Shown here: in pieces, positions 5,639 through 12,075 of the stretch
Layout of the letters: each line of letters opens with the position of its first letter
How positions within the stretch are numbered: position 1 is the stretch's first letter
Source: Candidatus Faecivivens stercorigallinarum
GTDB lineage: Bacteria; Bacillota; Clostridia; Oscillospirales; Ruminococcaceae
Reading direction: 5' to 3'
Length of the DNA: 12,087 nt
NCBI GenBank assembly: GCA_018715465.1
Contig: DVLN01000046.1
Span: forward strand, 1-12,087
The notes under the pieces: model-generated
What the model saw: the letters and a program-made list of their open reading frames with translations, nothing else
Databases searched by the model: none
Told to the model about the DNA's origin: nothing
Made by a program: the position numbers and the translations under genes

Positions 5639-7165
5639 ATGTCTAAAAAACCTGTTGCACTGCTGATCATGGACGGTTTCGGCGAGAATACCTCCGATTA
5701 CGGCAATGCAATTGAAGCTGCGAAGACCCCCAACCTTGACCGCCTTTTTGCAACCTGCCCGCATACCCTGATCGGTGCTTCCGGTCTGGATGTTGGCCTG
5801 CCGGACGGCCAGATGGGCAACTCGGAGGTCGGCCACACCAATATCGGCGCCGGCCGCGTCGTCTATCAGATGTTGGTCAAGATCACCAAGGATATCGGCG
5901 ACGGCGAGTTCTTTACCAAACCCGCGCTGGTGCATTCGATGGAAAATGCCCGTGACAACGGGACCGCTCTCCACCTGATGGGCCTGCTTTCTCCCGGCGG
6001 CGTTCATTCCCACCAGGAACACCTGTACGGCCTGCTGCAGATGGCAAAGAAATACGGCCTTGAAAAGGTTTATGTCCATGCTTTCCTCGACGGACGTGAC
6101 GTTCCGCCGTCTTCCGCTGCTGAATATATGCGGGAGCTGGTCGAAAAGATGAAAGAGATCGGCGTCGGCAGTGTTGCGACCGTTTCCGGCCGTTACTACG
6201 CGATGGACCGTGACAATGCCTGGGACCGTGTCGAAAAGGCTTACGACGCAATGGTCATGGGTGAAGGCGTCCAGGCGGACTGCCCGGTTGCCGCAATTGA
6301 GGACAGCTATAAAAACGGCGTCACCGACGAATTCATGCTCCCGACTGTTGTTGACAAGAACGGCATGATCGGCGAAAACGATTCTGTGATCTTCTTCAAC
6401 TTCCGTCCTGACCGTGCCCGTCAGATCACCCGTGCCTATGTTGACCCCGATTTTACCGGTTTTGCACGCAAGAAGGGCTTCTTCCATGTCCACTTTGTCT
6501 GCATGGCACAGTATGACGCAACGATGCCCGGCGTAGAGGTTGCCTATCCGCCGGAAGCGCTGACGATGACCTACGGCGAGTATATCGCATCCAAGGGCAT
6601 GACCCAGCTCCGCATCGCTGAGACCCAGAAATACGCGCATGTAACCTTCTTCTTCAACGGCGGCGAGGAAAAGACCTTCCCCGGCGAGGACCGTATTCTG
6701 GTTCCGTCTCCCGATGTTCCCACTTTCGACCTCAAGCCGGAGATGAGCGCTTATGAAGTCACCGACAAGGTCGTCGAGGCGATTGAGTCGGATAAATACG
6801 ACACCATTATCCTCAACTGGGCAAACTGCGATATGGTCGGTCATACCGGCATTTTTGACGCAGCTGTCAAGGCAGTTGAGGCGGTGGATACCTGTGTCGG
6901 ACGGACAGTCGACGCAATTCTTGCTAAGGGCGGCGCTGTACTGATCACCGCTGACCATGGCAACGCCGAGAAGATGTGCGAACCGGACGGCTCGCCGTTT
7001 ACCGCGCACACAACCAACCCTGTTCCGCTGATTGTCGTCGGCTGTGACGACTGCACCGGCCTGAAGGAAGGCGGCCGCCTGGCTGATCTTGCTCCGACGA
7101 TGCTGGATATCCTCGGTCTGGAACAGCCCAAAGAGATGACCGGCCAGAGCCTGATCATCCGGTAA
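5639..7165 (+). CDS. gpmI: 2,3-bisphosphoglycerate-independent phosphoglycerate mutase
   Basis: A 508-residue, two-metal (usually Mn2+) enzyme of the alkaline phosphatase superfamily that interconverts 3- and 2-phosphoglycerate. Metal and catalytic residues line up with the family: Asp12 in LLIMDGFGE, the phosphorylated Ser62 in MGNSEVGHTNIGAGR, Asp398 and His402 in NCDMVGHTG, Asp439 and His440 in TADHGNAEKM, and His457 in FTAHTTNPVP. FNFRPDRARQ and HAFLDGRDVPP, both substrate-binding segments, are present. Length is normal (about 510). ATG 5639 follows AAAGGA (5624-5629) at nine bases. It ends the glycolytic cluster; enolase and pyruvate kinase are not in the window. Such enzymes are pH and manganese sensitive, which is family knowledge. 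Confidence 0.97.
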   Translation: MSKKPVALLIMDGFGENTSDYGNAIEAAKTPNLDRLFATCPHTLIGASGLDVGLPDGQMGNSEVGHTNIGAGRVVYQMLVKITKDIGDGEFFTKPALVHSMENARDNGTALHLMGLLSPGGVHSHQEHLYGLLQMAKKYGLEKVYVHAFLDGRDVPPSSAAEYMRELVEKMKEIGVGSVATVSGRYYAMDRDNAWDRVEKAYDAMVMGEGVQADCPVAAIEDSYKNGVTDEFMLPTVVDKNGMIGENDSVIFFNFRPDRARQITRAYVDPDFTGFARKKGFFHVHFVCMAQYDATMPGVEVAYPPEALTMTYGEYIASKGMTQLRIAETQKYAHVTFFFNGGEEKTFPGEDRILVPSPDVPTFDLKPEMSAYEVTDKVVEAIESDKYDTIILNWANCDMVGHTGIFDAAVKAVEAVDTCVGRTVDAILAKGGAVLITADHGNAEKMCEPDGSPFTAHTTNPVPLIVVGCDDCTGLKEGGRLADLAPTMLDILGLEQPKEMTGQSLIIR

Positions 7166-7182
7166 GATTTTTCGTGTATAAG

Positions 7183-7214
7183 CGGCCCGCTCTTTATCGG
7201 GGCGGGTCGTTTTT
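7183..7214 (+). terminator. Intrinsic terminator after gpmI
   Basis: CGGCCCGCTC (7183-7192) pairs with GGGCGGGTCG (7200-7209) over ten positions, including two G-T pairs, around a seven-base loop. TTTTT follows at 7210-7214. This is a convincing end of the glycolytic transcript. Confidence 0.88.
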
Positions 7215-7241
7215 GTATCTGCAGATATCCGGGATGTTTTT

Positions 7242-7257
7242 GCATGAGAAGACATGC
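7242..7257. repeat. Short inverted repeat upstream of the first repeat-protein gene
   Basis: GCATG (7242-7246) and CATGC (7253-7257) are separated by six bases in the 95 bases between the gpmI terminator and the next gene. It could be an operator. No convincing promoter was identified in this gap: TTGCAT (7240-7245) and TAATGT (7261-7266) are only 15 bases apart. Confidence 0.25.
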
Positions 7258-7309
7258 CGGTAATGTTGAAAGGCTTTTCCGTTTAGGCGGATTTTGACAG
7301 GAAAGGGAA

Positions 7310-8512
7310 ATGATGATGAAAAAGCGGAGCAGAATAGGGACGGCGCTGGTTGCCGGACTGCTGTCAGCCATTCTGGCGGCCTCTGTCACCGGTATGACGG
7401 TGTCAGCCGCGGTGGGACAGGCCGTTTCTGGATTTATGGAAATCGGTGGGAATTGGTACTATTTTGATGCGTCCGGGCAGAAACTGACCGGCTGGCAGGA
7501 GTATGACGACAACTGGTATTATATGGATGCAGATGGCGTGATGCTGACCGGCTGGCAGCAGCTGGACGGCAAATGGTATTATTTCTATTCCTCCGGGCGG
7601 ATGGCGACCGGATGGGCTGAGATTGATGGCAAATGGTATTATTTTAACGGCGGCGGCGTGATGAAGACCGGCTGGCTGGAAACGGGCGGCAAATGGTACT
7701 TTTTCAATGGCGGCGGCGTCATGCGCACTGGCTGGGTCAGCAACGGTGGCAAGTGGTACTACATGGACGGGGACGGTGTCATGCAGACCGGCTGGCTCAA
7801 AAAGGACGGAAACTGGTATTATCTGGATGCCAGCGGGGTTATGCAGACCGGTTCCTGCAAGATCAACGGGGTGACATACAGCTTTTCGTCCGACGGTGTC
7901 ATGCTCTCCGGCAATGCGCCTGTCTCGGACTTTGACCCTGCGGCTGTCCGCAGCCTGCTGGATGGGGCTTCGCTGACTCCCCGGCAGACAGCCGACAGCA
8001 AGCTCAACCAGACGGTATCCAGCTGGATTTCCAGCCATCTGACCAGTTCGATGACCACCTGGGAAAAGGTCAAGGCGATCTACGACGGGCTGCTGAAACT
8101 CGAGTACGGTACACCGGACGACAGTGTGATCGACACATCAGGGATGTCGATGGACGAGCTGATGAGCCTGTATTTTGACGGGCCGGAGTACAACGCCCGT
8201 CTGCTGCTGCTTTCGGGCAGTGGTACCGAGGAACATTTTGCAGCCGCGCTGGCGTCGCTGCTGCGGGCGATCGGGCTCAACGCACAGGTTGCAGAAGGGA
8301 TTGTCTATCAGGATACCGCGCTGACGACCGGTACTCCTTCCAGCTGGGTCACCGTCAGCATCAACGGTACCAGCTACATATTTGATGTTGCTGCCGATCT
8401 GTGTGCCGGCGGCGGGTATAACTGCTTCTGCCGGACCGCGTCCGATTTGGGCGGACGGTACCAGCAGACCGACGTCTTTGCCTTCCAGGCTGAAAAGACC
8501 TATTCCGCATAA
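7310..8512 (+). CDS. Secreted protein with choline/glucan-binding-type repeats and a degenerate transglutaminase-like domain
   Basis: A 400-residue predicted exported protein. Residues 1-33 form a Sec signal peptide (basic KKRSR, then a hydrophobic stretch, with likely cleavage after VSA). Residues 41-200 are eight consecutive 20-residue repeats of the GW...WYYxDxxGxMxT type, the kind used to attach to choline or glucan-bearing cell-wall polymers. Residues about 245-385 follow the pattern of a transglutaminase-like domain: WEKVKAIYDGLLKLEY, then GSGTEEHFAAALASLLRAIGL, then SSWVTVSINGTSYIFDVAAD. The position of the nucleophilic Cys is Glu307 and that of the catalytic His is Ser344; only Asp359 remains. 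It is therefore probably a binding or scaffolding protein rather than an enzyme. There is no sortase motif. Three consecutive ATGs (7310, 7313, 7316) follow AGGAAAGGG (7299-7307); the exact start is ambiguous. It appears monocistronic. Confidence 0.85.
   Translation: MMMKKRSRIGTALVAGLLSAILAASVTGMTVSAAVGQAVSGFMEIGGNWYYFDASGQKLTGWQEYDDNWYYMDADGVMLTGWQQLDGKWYYFYSSGRMATGWAEIDGKWYYFNGGGVMKTGWLETGGKWYFFNGGGVMRTGWVSNGGKWYYMDGDGVMQTGWLKKDGNWYYLDASGVMQTGSCKINGVTYSFSSDGVMLSGNAPVSDFDPAAVRSLLDGASLTPRQTADSKLNQTVSSWISSHLTSSMTTWEKVKAIYDGLLKLEYGTPDDSVIDTSGMSMDELMSLYFDGPEYNARLLLLSGSGTEEHFAAALASLLRAIGLNAQVAEGIVYQDTALTTGTPSSWVTVSINGTSYIFDVAADLCAGGGYNCFCRTASDLGGRYQQTDVFAFQAEKTYSA
7430..7909 (+). repeat. Eight tandem 60-base units encoding GW/WYY repeats
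   Basis: Residues 41-200 of the upstream exported protein are eight units of exactly 20 residues with no indels. Units 2-7 start with Gly-Trp; the first starts Gly-Phe and the last, divergent one Gly-Ser. Units 4 and 5 (starting 7610 and 7670) are the most alike, sharing GKWY, FNGGGVM and TGW, which suggests a recent duplication. The repeats are protein-coding and not a CRISPR array. Confidence 0.92.
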
Positions 8513-8516
8513 TCAG

Positions 8517-8568
8517 AAAAACAGGCGATACCACAGCACAAAGCTGCCGGTACCGCCTGTTTGGTTTT
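8517..8568. terminator. Bidirectional terminator between the repeat-protein gene and the PerR-like gene
   Basis: AACAGGCG (8520-8527) pairs with CGCCTGTT (8554-8561); inside it TACC/GGTA and CAGC/GCTG extend the stem with small interruptions. On the plus strand the stem is followed by TTTGGTTTT (8560-8568); on the minus strand the A-run at 8517-8521 gives a U-run. It lies between two convergent genes and can serve both. Confidence 0.85.
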
Positions 8569-8571
8569 AGA

Positions 8572-8979
8572 TTATTCCATATGTCCGATCAGATTGAGGT
8601 CGATCCGCTGCATATCCAGTCCGCTGACCGGATGCTCATTGAGGTAGCCGCTGATCATCTCCATCAGATTATCGTCGATAAAGTCGCGGACTTCCCGCGT
8701 TTCACTGTCCAGGATATGAAAATGGGGGAAGGTGTTGACGTCAAAGATGATCGGCTCACCGGCCGATTCAATCTTCATGATCAGTCCTTTTTTCTCGAAG
8801 ATCGAGAGGATGTTGTATATCGTCGCGAGCGTCAGCGTGACATCCCGTTCCCGGAGGGCGGAGACAACGTCGTCGACCGTGACATGGGTGTTCAGCTCCC
8901 GCAGAACCCGGAGCACTTCCAGACGCTGCTGGGTAACCTGAATCTGATTATCCCGCAGGATTTGCCTGAGCTTTTCCAT
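8572..8979 (-). CDS. PerR-like Fur-family regulator lacking the structural zinc cysteines
   Basis: A 135-residue cytoplasmic metal-dependent DNA-binding regulator. The winged helix (about 1-75) shows the Fur-family pattern VTQQRLEVLRVL, HVTVDDVVSAL, and recognition helix TLATIYNILSIFEKKGLI. All five regulatory-metal ligands of Bacillus PerR are present at a constant offset of five: His32, Asp80, His86, His88 and Asp99 for His37, Asp85, His91, His93 and Asp104. Having Asp rather than Glu at the last site is PerR-like and compatible with peroxide sensing through histidine oxidation. The protein has no cysteine at all: the two CxxC structural zinc motifs are gone (Asp91/Thr94 replace the first). 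ATG 8979 has AGAAAGGAAG just upstream; an upstream in-frame ATG at 9018 has none. It has its own consensus promoter and is divergent from the esterase operon. Peroxide sensing is inference. Confidence 0.88.
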   Translation of the reverse strand: MEKLRQILRDNQIQVTQQRLEVLRVLRELNTHVTVDDVVSALRERDVTLTLATIYNILSIFEKKGLIMKIESAGEPIIFDVNTFPHFHILDSETREVRDFIDDNLMEMISGYLNEHPVSGLDMQRIDLNLIGHME

Positions 8980-8984
8980 CGCAG

Positions 8985-8994
8985 TCTTCCTTTC
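8985..8994 (-). promoter_or_regulatory. Ribosome binding site that fixes the ATG 8979 start
   Basis: On the minus strand AGAAAGGAAG ends five bases before ATG 8979. The alternative in-frame ATG at 9018 lacks a purine-rich site, and using it would add 13 residues that do not belong to the Fur fold. Confidence 0.75.
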
Positions 8995-9027
8995 TGTATA
9001 CTTGTTCATCCAATGCACCAGGTTTGA

Positions 9028-9064
9028 ATTCTGGAATCTATCTAATATTATAATCGCTCAGAAT
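9028..9064. repeat. Inverted repeat around the PerR-like gene's -10 region
   Basis: ATTCTG (9028-9033) and CAGAAT (9059-9064) are inverted and centred on base 9046, next to the -10; inside lies the palindrome TAATATTA (9044-9051). It may be an operator for autoregulation, but it does not match the Bacillus PerR box closely. Confidence 0.3.
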
Positions 9065-9075
9065 AAATTTGTCAA
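9047..9075 (-). promoter_or_regulatory. Consensus promoter of the PerR-like gene
   Basis: Read on the minus strand: TTGACA (9075-9070), a 17-base spacer, TATAAT (9052-9047). Both hexamers match the sigma-A consensus perfectly, which is rare and often goes with a gene held down by a repressor. The predicted start is near 9040, giving a leader of about 60 bases. Confidence 0.88.
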
Positions 9076-9180
9076 GCTGTTTCCCAAACTGGTTAAAATG
9101 GGGGTGGAAAACCTCAAACATTCATTACAGATTTTGCAGGAATATATCCGAAAATACCGTCTAGAATTTACAAAAAGTTC

Positions 9181-9209
9181 TGTTCTTTTCTGGATAAGTA
9201 TGATATAAT
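9181..9209 (+). promoter_or_regulatory. Extended -10 promoter of the esterase-nitroreductase operon
   Basis: TATAAT at 9204-9209 is preceded by TG at 9201-9202. The -35 position (TGTTCT, 9181-9186) is weak, which is usual for extended -10 promoters. The leader would be about 43 bases. The remaining bases between this and the divergent promoter (about 9076-9180) are AT-rich and show nothing I can name. Confidence 0.7.
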
Positions 9210-9258
9210 GTGAGGGAAGAAAAGTAATATTTTTATCTGAAGGAAAGGATGATGACGG

Positions 9259-10605
9259 ATGCAGCTGATTCATACGAAATATGGTGATCTGCGCGGCAAG
9301 CGCAAGGACACCTGTTATACCTATTTTGGCATTCCGTATGCACAGCCTCCGGTCGGCGACCTGCGCTGGAAAGCGCCGCAGCCGCTCCAGCCATGGGATG
9401 GAGTGCTGGAGGCGTATGAGTTTCCTCACCGCGCCTGGCAGATGGTGCAGGAACCGCCTGTAGACGGCAAGGGAATCAACTATGCACGGGAGTTTTACTC
9501 CAATCCGGCTTTTATGCCGCCGATGGATGAGAACTGCCTGTATCTGAATATCTGGCGTCCGCTGACCGGGGAAAAGCTGCCGGTCGCATTCTGGATTCAC
9601 GGCGGCGCGCTGATCAACGGGTTTGGTTCTGAGCTGGAGTTTGACGGGGAAGCGTTTGCACGCAAGGGGGTTATCCTGGTCACCATCAACTACCGGCTGG
9701 GTGCGTTCGGCTTTTTGTGTCACCCGGAACTGGCTAAAGAAGATCCCAACGGCCGCTGCGGCAACTATGGCATCTTTGACCAGATCGCCGCGCTGAAATG
9801 GGTAAAGGAAAATATTGAAAGCTTCGGCGGTGACCCCGACCGGATTACCATTTTCGGACAGTCTGCCGGCGCGATGAGCGTGCAGACGCTGCTCTCCTCG
9901 CCGCTGTCCCGGGATATGATGGCCGGTGCGATCATGCAGTCTGCCGGCGGGTATCAGGCGGGTATTTTGCAGGATCGGACAATGCAGCAGGGGATGGAAC
10001 TCGGGCTGCATTTTTCCAAGCTAACCGGCGCGGAGACGCTGGAAGAGCTGCGCGCGCTGCCGCCTCAGCGGGTGATGGATGTGGTCGGCGGAATGATGGC
10101 AGAGGGATTCCGCACCGGTTACGGGCTGCCGTTTACGGCGGTCATCGACGGTTATCTGCTGGAAAAGGGATACGACGCTGTGGTCGAGGCGGGGGAATGC
10201 CCCGATATCCCGTACATGATCGGCTCCTGCGGCAATGATCTGGGCCAGACGCCCGAGATGACCAGCCGCGGCGGACATACCCAGCTGTACTATGGCTGTA
10301 TCAACTGGAGCCTGAAAAACGCTGAGCTGGGGCGTACGCCTGCTTATGTTTATTATTTTGACCGCAAGCTGCTGGGAGATTATTCCGGCGCGTTCCATTC
10401 TTCGGAACTGTGGTATGTCTTCAACACCCTGTCCCGCAGCTGGCGCCCCAAATCCCAGGCAGACTACCGTCTGGCTGAGCAGATCAACAGCTATTGGGTC
10501 AACTTTGTCAAGAACGGAGACCCTAACGGGGAAGATCTGCCCTACTGGAAACCGTGCAGCTGGGACAGCCATCATGTCCAGCTGCTGGACGTCGACAACG
10601 CCTGA
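9259..10605 (+). CDS. Type-B carboxylesterase/lipase family protein
   Basis: A 448-residue alpha/beta hydrolase with no signal peptide, so probably cytoplasmic. It should hydrolyse carboxylic esters; the natural substrate is unknown. Visible features are the N-terminal FGIPYAQPPVGDLRWKAPQP, the EDCLYLNIW-like MDENCLYLNIWRP, the oxyanion HGGA (114-117), VTINYRLGAFGF, GNYGIFDQIAALKWVKENIESFGGDPDRIT, nucleophile Ser202 in FGQSAGA and His380 in GAFHSSEL. The catalytic acid normally sits in a (S/T)xDEG motif; here it reads NDLG (326-329), so Asp327 or another residue must serve. The stretch between that motif and AYVYYF is clearly shorter than in 500-residue relatives. ATG 9259 follows AGGAAAGG (9241-9248) at ten bases. 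The nitroreductase gene follows after 22 bases. Confidence 0.92.
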   Translation: MQLIHTKYGDLRGKRKDTCYTYFGIPYAQPPVGDLRWKAPQPLQPWDGVLEAYEFPHRAWQMVQEPPVDGKGINYAREFYSNPAFMPPMDENCLYLNIWRPLTGEKLPVAFWIHGGALINGFGSELEFDGEAFARKGVILVTINYRLGAFGFLCHPELAKEDPNGRCGNYGIFDQIAALKWVKENIESFGGDPDRITIFGQSAGAMSVQTLLSSPLSRDMMAGAIMQSAGGYQAGILQDRTMQQGMELGLHFSKLTGAETLEELRALPPQRVMDVVGGMMAEGFRTGYGLPFTAVIDGYLLEKGYDAVVEAGECPDIPYMIGSCGNDLGQTPEMTSRGGHTQLYYGCINWSLKNAELGRTPAYVYYFDRKLLGDYSGAFHSSELWYVFNTLSRSWRPKSQADYRLAEQINSYWVNFVKNGDPNGEDLPYWKPCSWDSHHVQLLDVDNA

Positions 10606-10627
10606 TGGAATGACGGAGGTGTGATCA

Positions 10628-11176
10628 ATGGACTTTATCCAGCTGGCGGCAGCCCGCTATAGCTGTCGCAGTTATACCGGTCAACCGGTATCTCGTGAAG
10701 ACCTGGATGCCTGCGCAAAGGCAGCCTGCCTGGCGCCTTCTGCCCGCAATAGCCAGCCCTGGCGGATCATTCTGGTTGATGACCCGGAAGTGGTGGCAAA
10801 AGTCCGGGAACAGACGTCGGATGCGGAACTGAAACTCAATCTGTTTACCCAAAAGGCGATGGCCTTTGCCGTCTTTGTCAACGAGGGGATTCCCTATACC
10901 CCGGTCAACCGCGGCAAGATGAAAGGCGATAACTATACCAAAAGCGATATCGGCGGCGCGGTCGCCTGCTTTTGTCTGGAAGCGGCAGAGCGGGGAGTCG
11001 GCAGCTGCATCATCGGTTCGTTTTCGGCCGATGGTGTCAAAAAGCTGCTGGGGATTCCAGCGGAAAAAGGGCTGGATCTGATCGTTGCGCTGGGACATCC
11101 AGCGGATGGGAAGATTCCCGGCAAAAATCGCCGTCCGATGGAGGAAGTCGTTTTTTATAACGGATATCCCGGATGA
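10628..11176 (+). CDS. Nitroreductase-family flavoprotein
   Basis: A 182-residue FMN-dependent oxidoreductase of the nitroreductase fold, near the family's lower size limit; such proteins act as homodimers in the cytoplasm with NAD(P)H. The FMN-phosphate signature RYSCRSYTGQPV (10-21), the APSARNSQPWRI segment (37-48), the central helix GGAVACFCLEAAERGVGSCIIG and the late ALGHPA...RRPMEEVV region are all recognisable. The physiological electron acceptor cannot be told from sequence. ATG 10628 follows GGAGGT (10615-10620) at seven bases. It starts 22 bases after the esterase and is presumably co-transcribed, ending at the bidirectional terminator at 11185-11237. Its C-terminal tail is short, so it probably lacks the larger capping subdomain of FRase-type relatives. 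Confidence 0.92.
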   Translation: MDFIQLAAARYSCRSYTGQPVSREDLDACAKAACLAPSARNSQPWRIILVDDPEVVAKVREQTSDAELKLNLFTQKAMAFAVFVNEGIPYTPVNRGKMKGDNYTKSDIGGAVACFCLEAAERGVGSCIIGSFSADGVKKLLGIPAEKGLDLIVALGHPADGKIPGKNRRPMEEVVFYNGYPG

Positions 11177-11184
11177 TGAATATG

Positions 11185-11237
11185 AAAAAACGTCCTGTAC
11201 GGTGGAAGCACTCCGCCGCGCAGGACGCTTTTGTTTT
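11185..11237. terminator. Bidirectional terminator between the nitroreductase and the second repeat-protein gene
   Basis: CGTCCTG (11191-11197) pairs with CAGGACG (11221-11227) and GGTGGA (11201-11206) with TCCGCC (11212-11217) around a five-base loop. On the plus strand it is followed by CTTTTGTTTTT; on the minus strand the A-run at 11185-11190 gives a six-base U-run. It serves both convergent genes. Confidence 0.9.
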
Positions 11238-11247
11238 TGTGGGAAAT

Positions 11248-12027
11248 TTATTTGACGTTCGGGTTGCCCTGTTCGAGCAGCTTTTCATCCGTCCAACCTT
11301 TGGAGCAGATGCCGCACCAGTCCTCCCGTCCGGCAGCTTTGGCCTGGGAGAGGGTGCCGGAGTTTGTGGCTGTTCCCTGAAAAGAGCGGCACTGCGGGTC
11401 GATATGGTATTTGGTGCCGGTCTTGCCCCAGAAGACAACCTGCTTTTCACCGGCAGGGGCAGTGGTCTGTGTATTGGAGCTTCCGGAACCGGAGCTTTCG
11501 GCAGTCATTGCGCCGTCAGAACCAAAGGTGTAGGATTTGCCGCCGATGGTACGCTTGCCGGTGACCATCACGCCGGAGCCGTCAAAATAGTACCAGTCGC
11601 CGTTCCATTCCAGCCATCCGGTTTTCATCCGTCCCGCGCCGTCCAGATAGTACCAGTTGTCTCCGACCTGTTTCCAACCGGTCGCCATCTTACCGGATGC
11701 GTTCAGGTAGTACCAGCATCCATCCACACACTTCCAGCCAGTTGCCATCTCGCCGGAACTGTTCAGATAGTACCAGCAGCCGTCCACCTTCTGCCAACCG
11801 GTGCACATTTCCCCGTCCTGATCAAACCAGTACCACTTATTTCCGTCGCAGACCCATTCATTGCAGGCCATGCGTCCATCTTCATGGTGGTAAGACCAGG
11901 AAGAGGAAGCCCCATGATGGCCGCCGCTGTTCTGGTGCCAGCCGGCGGATACCGGGGCGGCCAGGACAGCAGATGCGGTCAGTGCAGCGGCAGTAACCGC
12001 CAGCAGTTTTCTCCAGCCATTTTTCAT
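11248..12027 (-). CDS. Secreted protein with cysteine-containing choline/glucan-binding-type repeats and a C-terminal His/Cys module
   Basis: A 259-residue predicted exported protein. Residues 1-28 are a Sec signal peptide (MKNGWRK, alanine-rich core, cleavage after VSA). Residues 29-55 are rich in His, Ser and Gly with a partial repeat. Residues 57-176 are six 20-residue GW...WYY repeats. Unlike the other repeat protein in the window, the first three units and the partial one carry cysteines (55, 60, 75, 84, 100, 104), which could form disulfides outside the cell. After a Ser/Gly/Thr linker, residues 197-245 form a small module with YHIDPQC, a spacer containing TLSQAKAAG, then CGIC (His208, Cys213, Cys238, Cys241), plausibly a metal site. 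Related YH..C...C..C modules occur at the ends of other secreted proteins. No sortase or lipobox motif. The ribosome binding site is weak (GAGAG, minus strand 12041-12037). Function unknown. Confidence 0.82.
   Translation of the reverse strand: MKNGWRKLLAVTAAALTASAVLAAPVSAGWHQNSGGHHGASSSWSYHHEDGRMACNEWVCDGNKWYWFDQDGEMCTGWQKVDGCWYYLNSSGEMATGWKCVDGCWYYLNASGKMATGWKQVGDNWYYLDGAGRMKTGWLEWNGDWYYFDGSGVMVTGKRTIGGKSYTFGSDGAMTAESSGSGSSNTQTTAPAGEKQVVFWGKTGTKYHIDPQCRSFQGTATNSGTLSQAKAAGREDWCGICSKGWTDEKLLEQGNPNVK
11500..11859 (-). repeat. Six tandem 60-base units encoding GW/WYY repeats
   Basis: Residues 57-176 of the exported protein are six units of 20 residues. Units 2 and 3 (VDGCWYYLN with SSGEMAT or ASGKMAT) are nearly the same and carry cysteine at the same place (84, 104). 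The last unit (GKRTIGGKSYTF) is divergent, as is the last unit of the other repeat protein, where the comparable stretch is KINGVTYSF. This points to common ancestry of the repeat blocks. Confidence 0.9.
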
Positions 12028-12075
12028 TTTACATCGCTCTCATTATTTTTGGTTAAATATGATATATTTATCTTT

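Noticed and set aside
4748..7255. An 835-residue open frame on the minus strand opposite tpiA and gpmI
   Set aside because: It is the antisense shadow of two intact glycolytic enzymes, kept open by their codon bias. It has no recognisable domain and no ribosome binding site of its own.
7430..7909. Regular 60-base repeats considered as a CRISPR array or satellite
   Set aside because: The periodicity is that of 20-residue protein repeats in frame in a secreted protein; there are no conserved direct repeats with unique spacers.
8581..9027. A plus-strand frame opposite the PerR-like gene
   Set aside because: The minus-strand protein has a coherent Fur fold and a perfect promoter. The plus-strand frame has no family resemblance and crosses the bidirectional terminator side without a start signal.
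9044..9054. AT-rich palindrome considered as a true PerR box
   Set aside because: Only one half-site resembles the Bacillus PerR box; the second half does not match. It is also explained by the -10 hexamer, so it is kept only as a weak operator candidate.
9058..10011. A 317-residue minus-strand frame opposite the esterase and its upstream region
   Set aside because: It is antisense to well-conserved esterase motifs and runs through the intergenic promoters.
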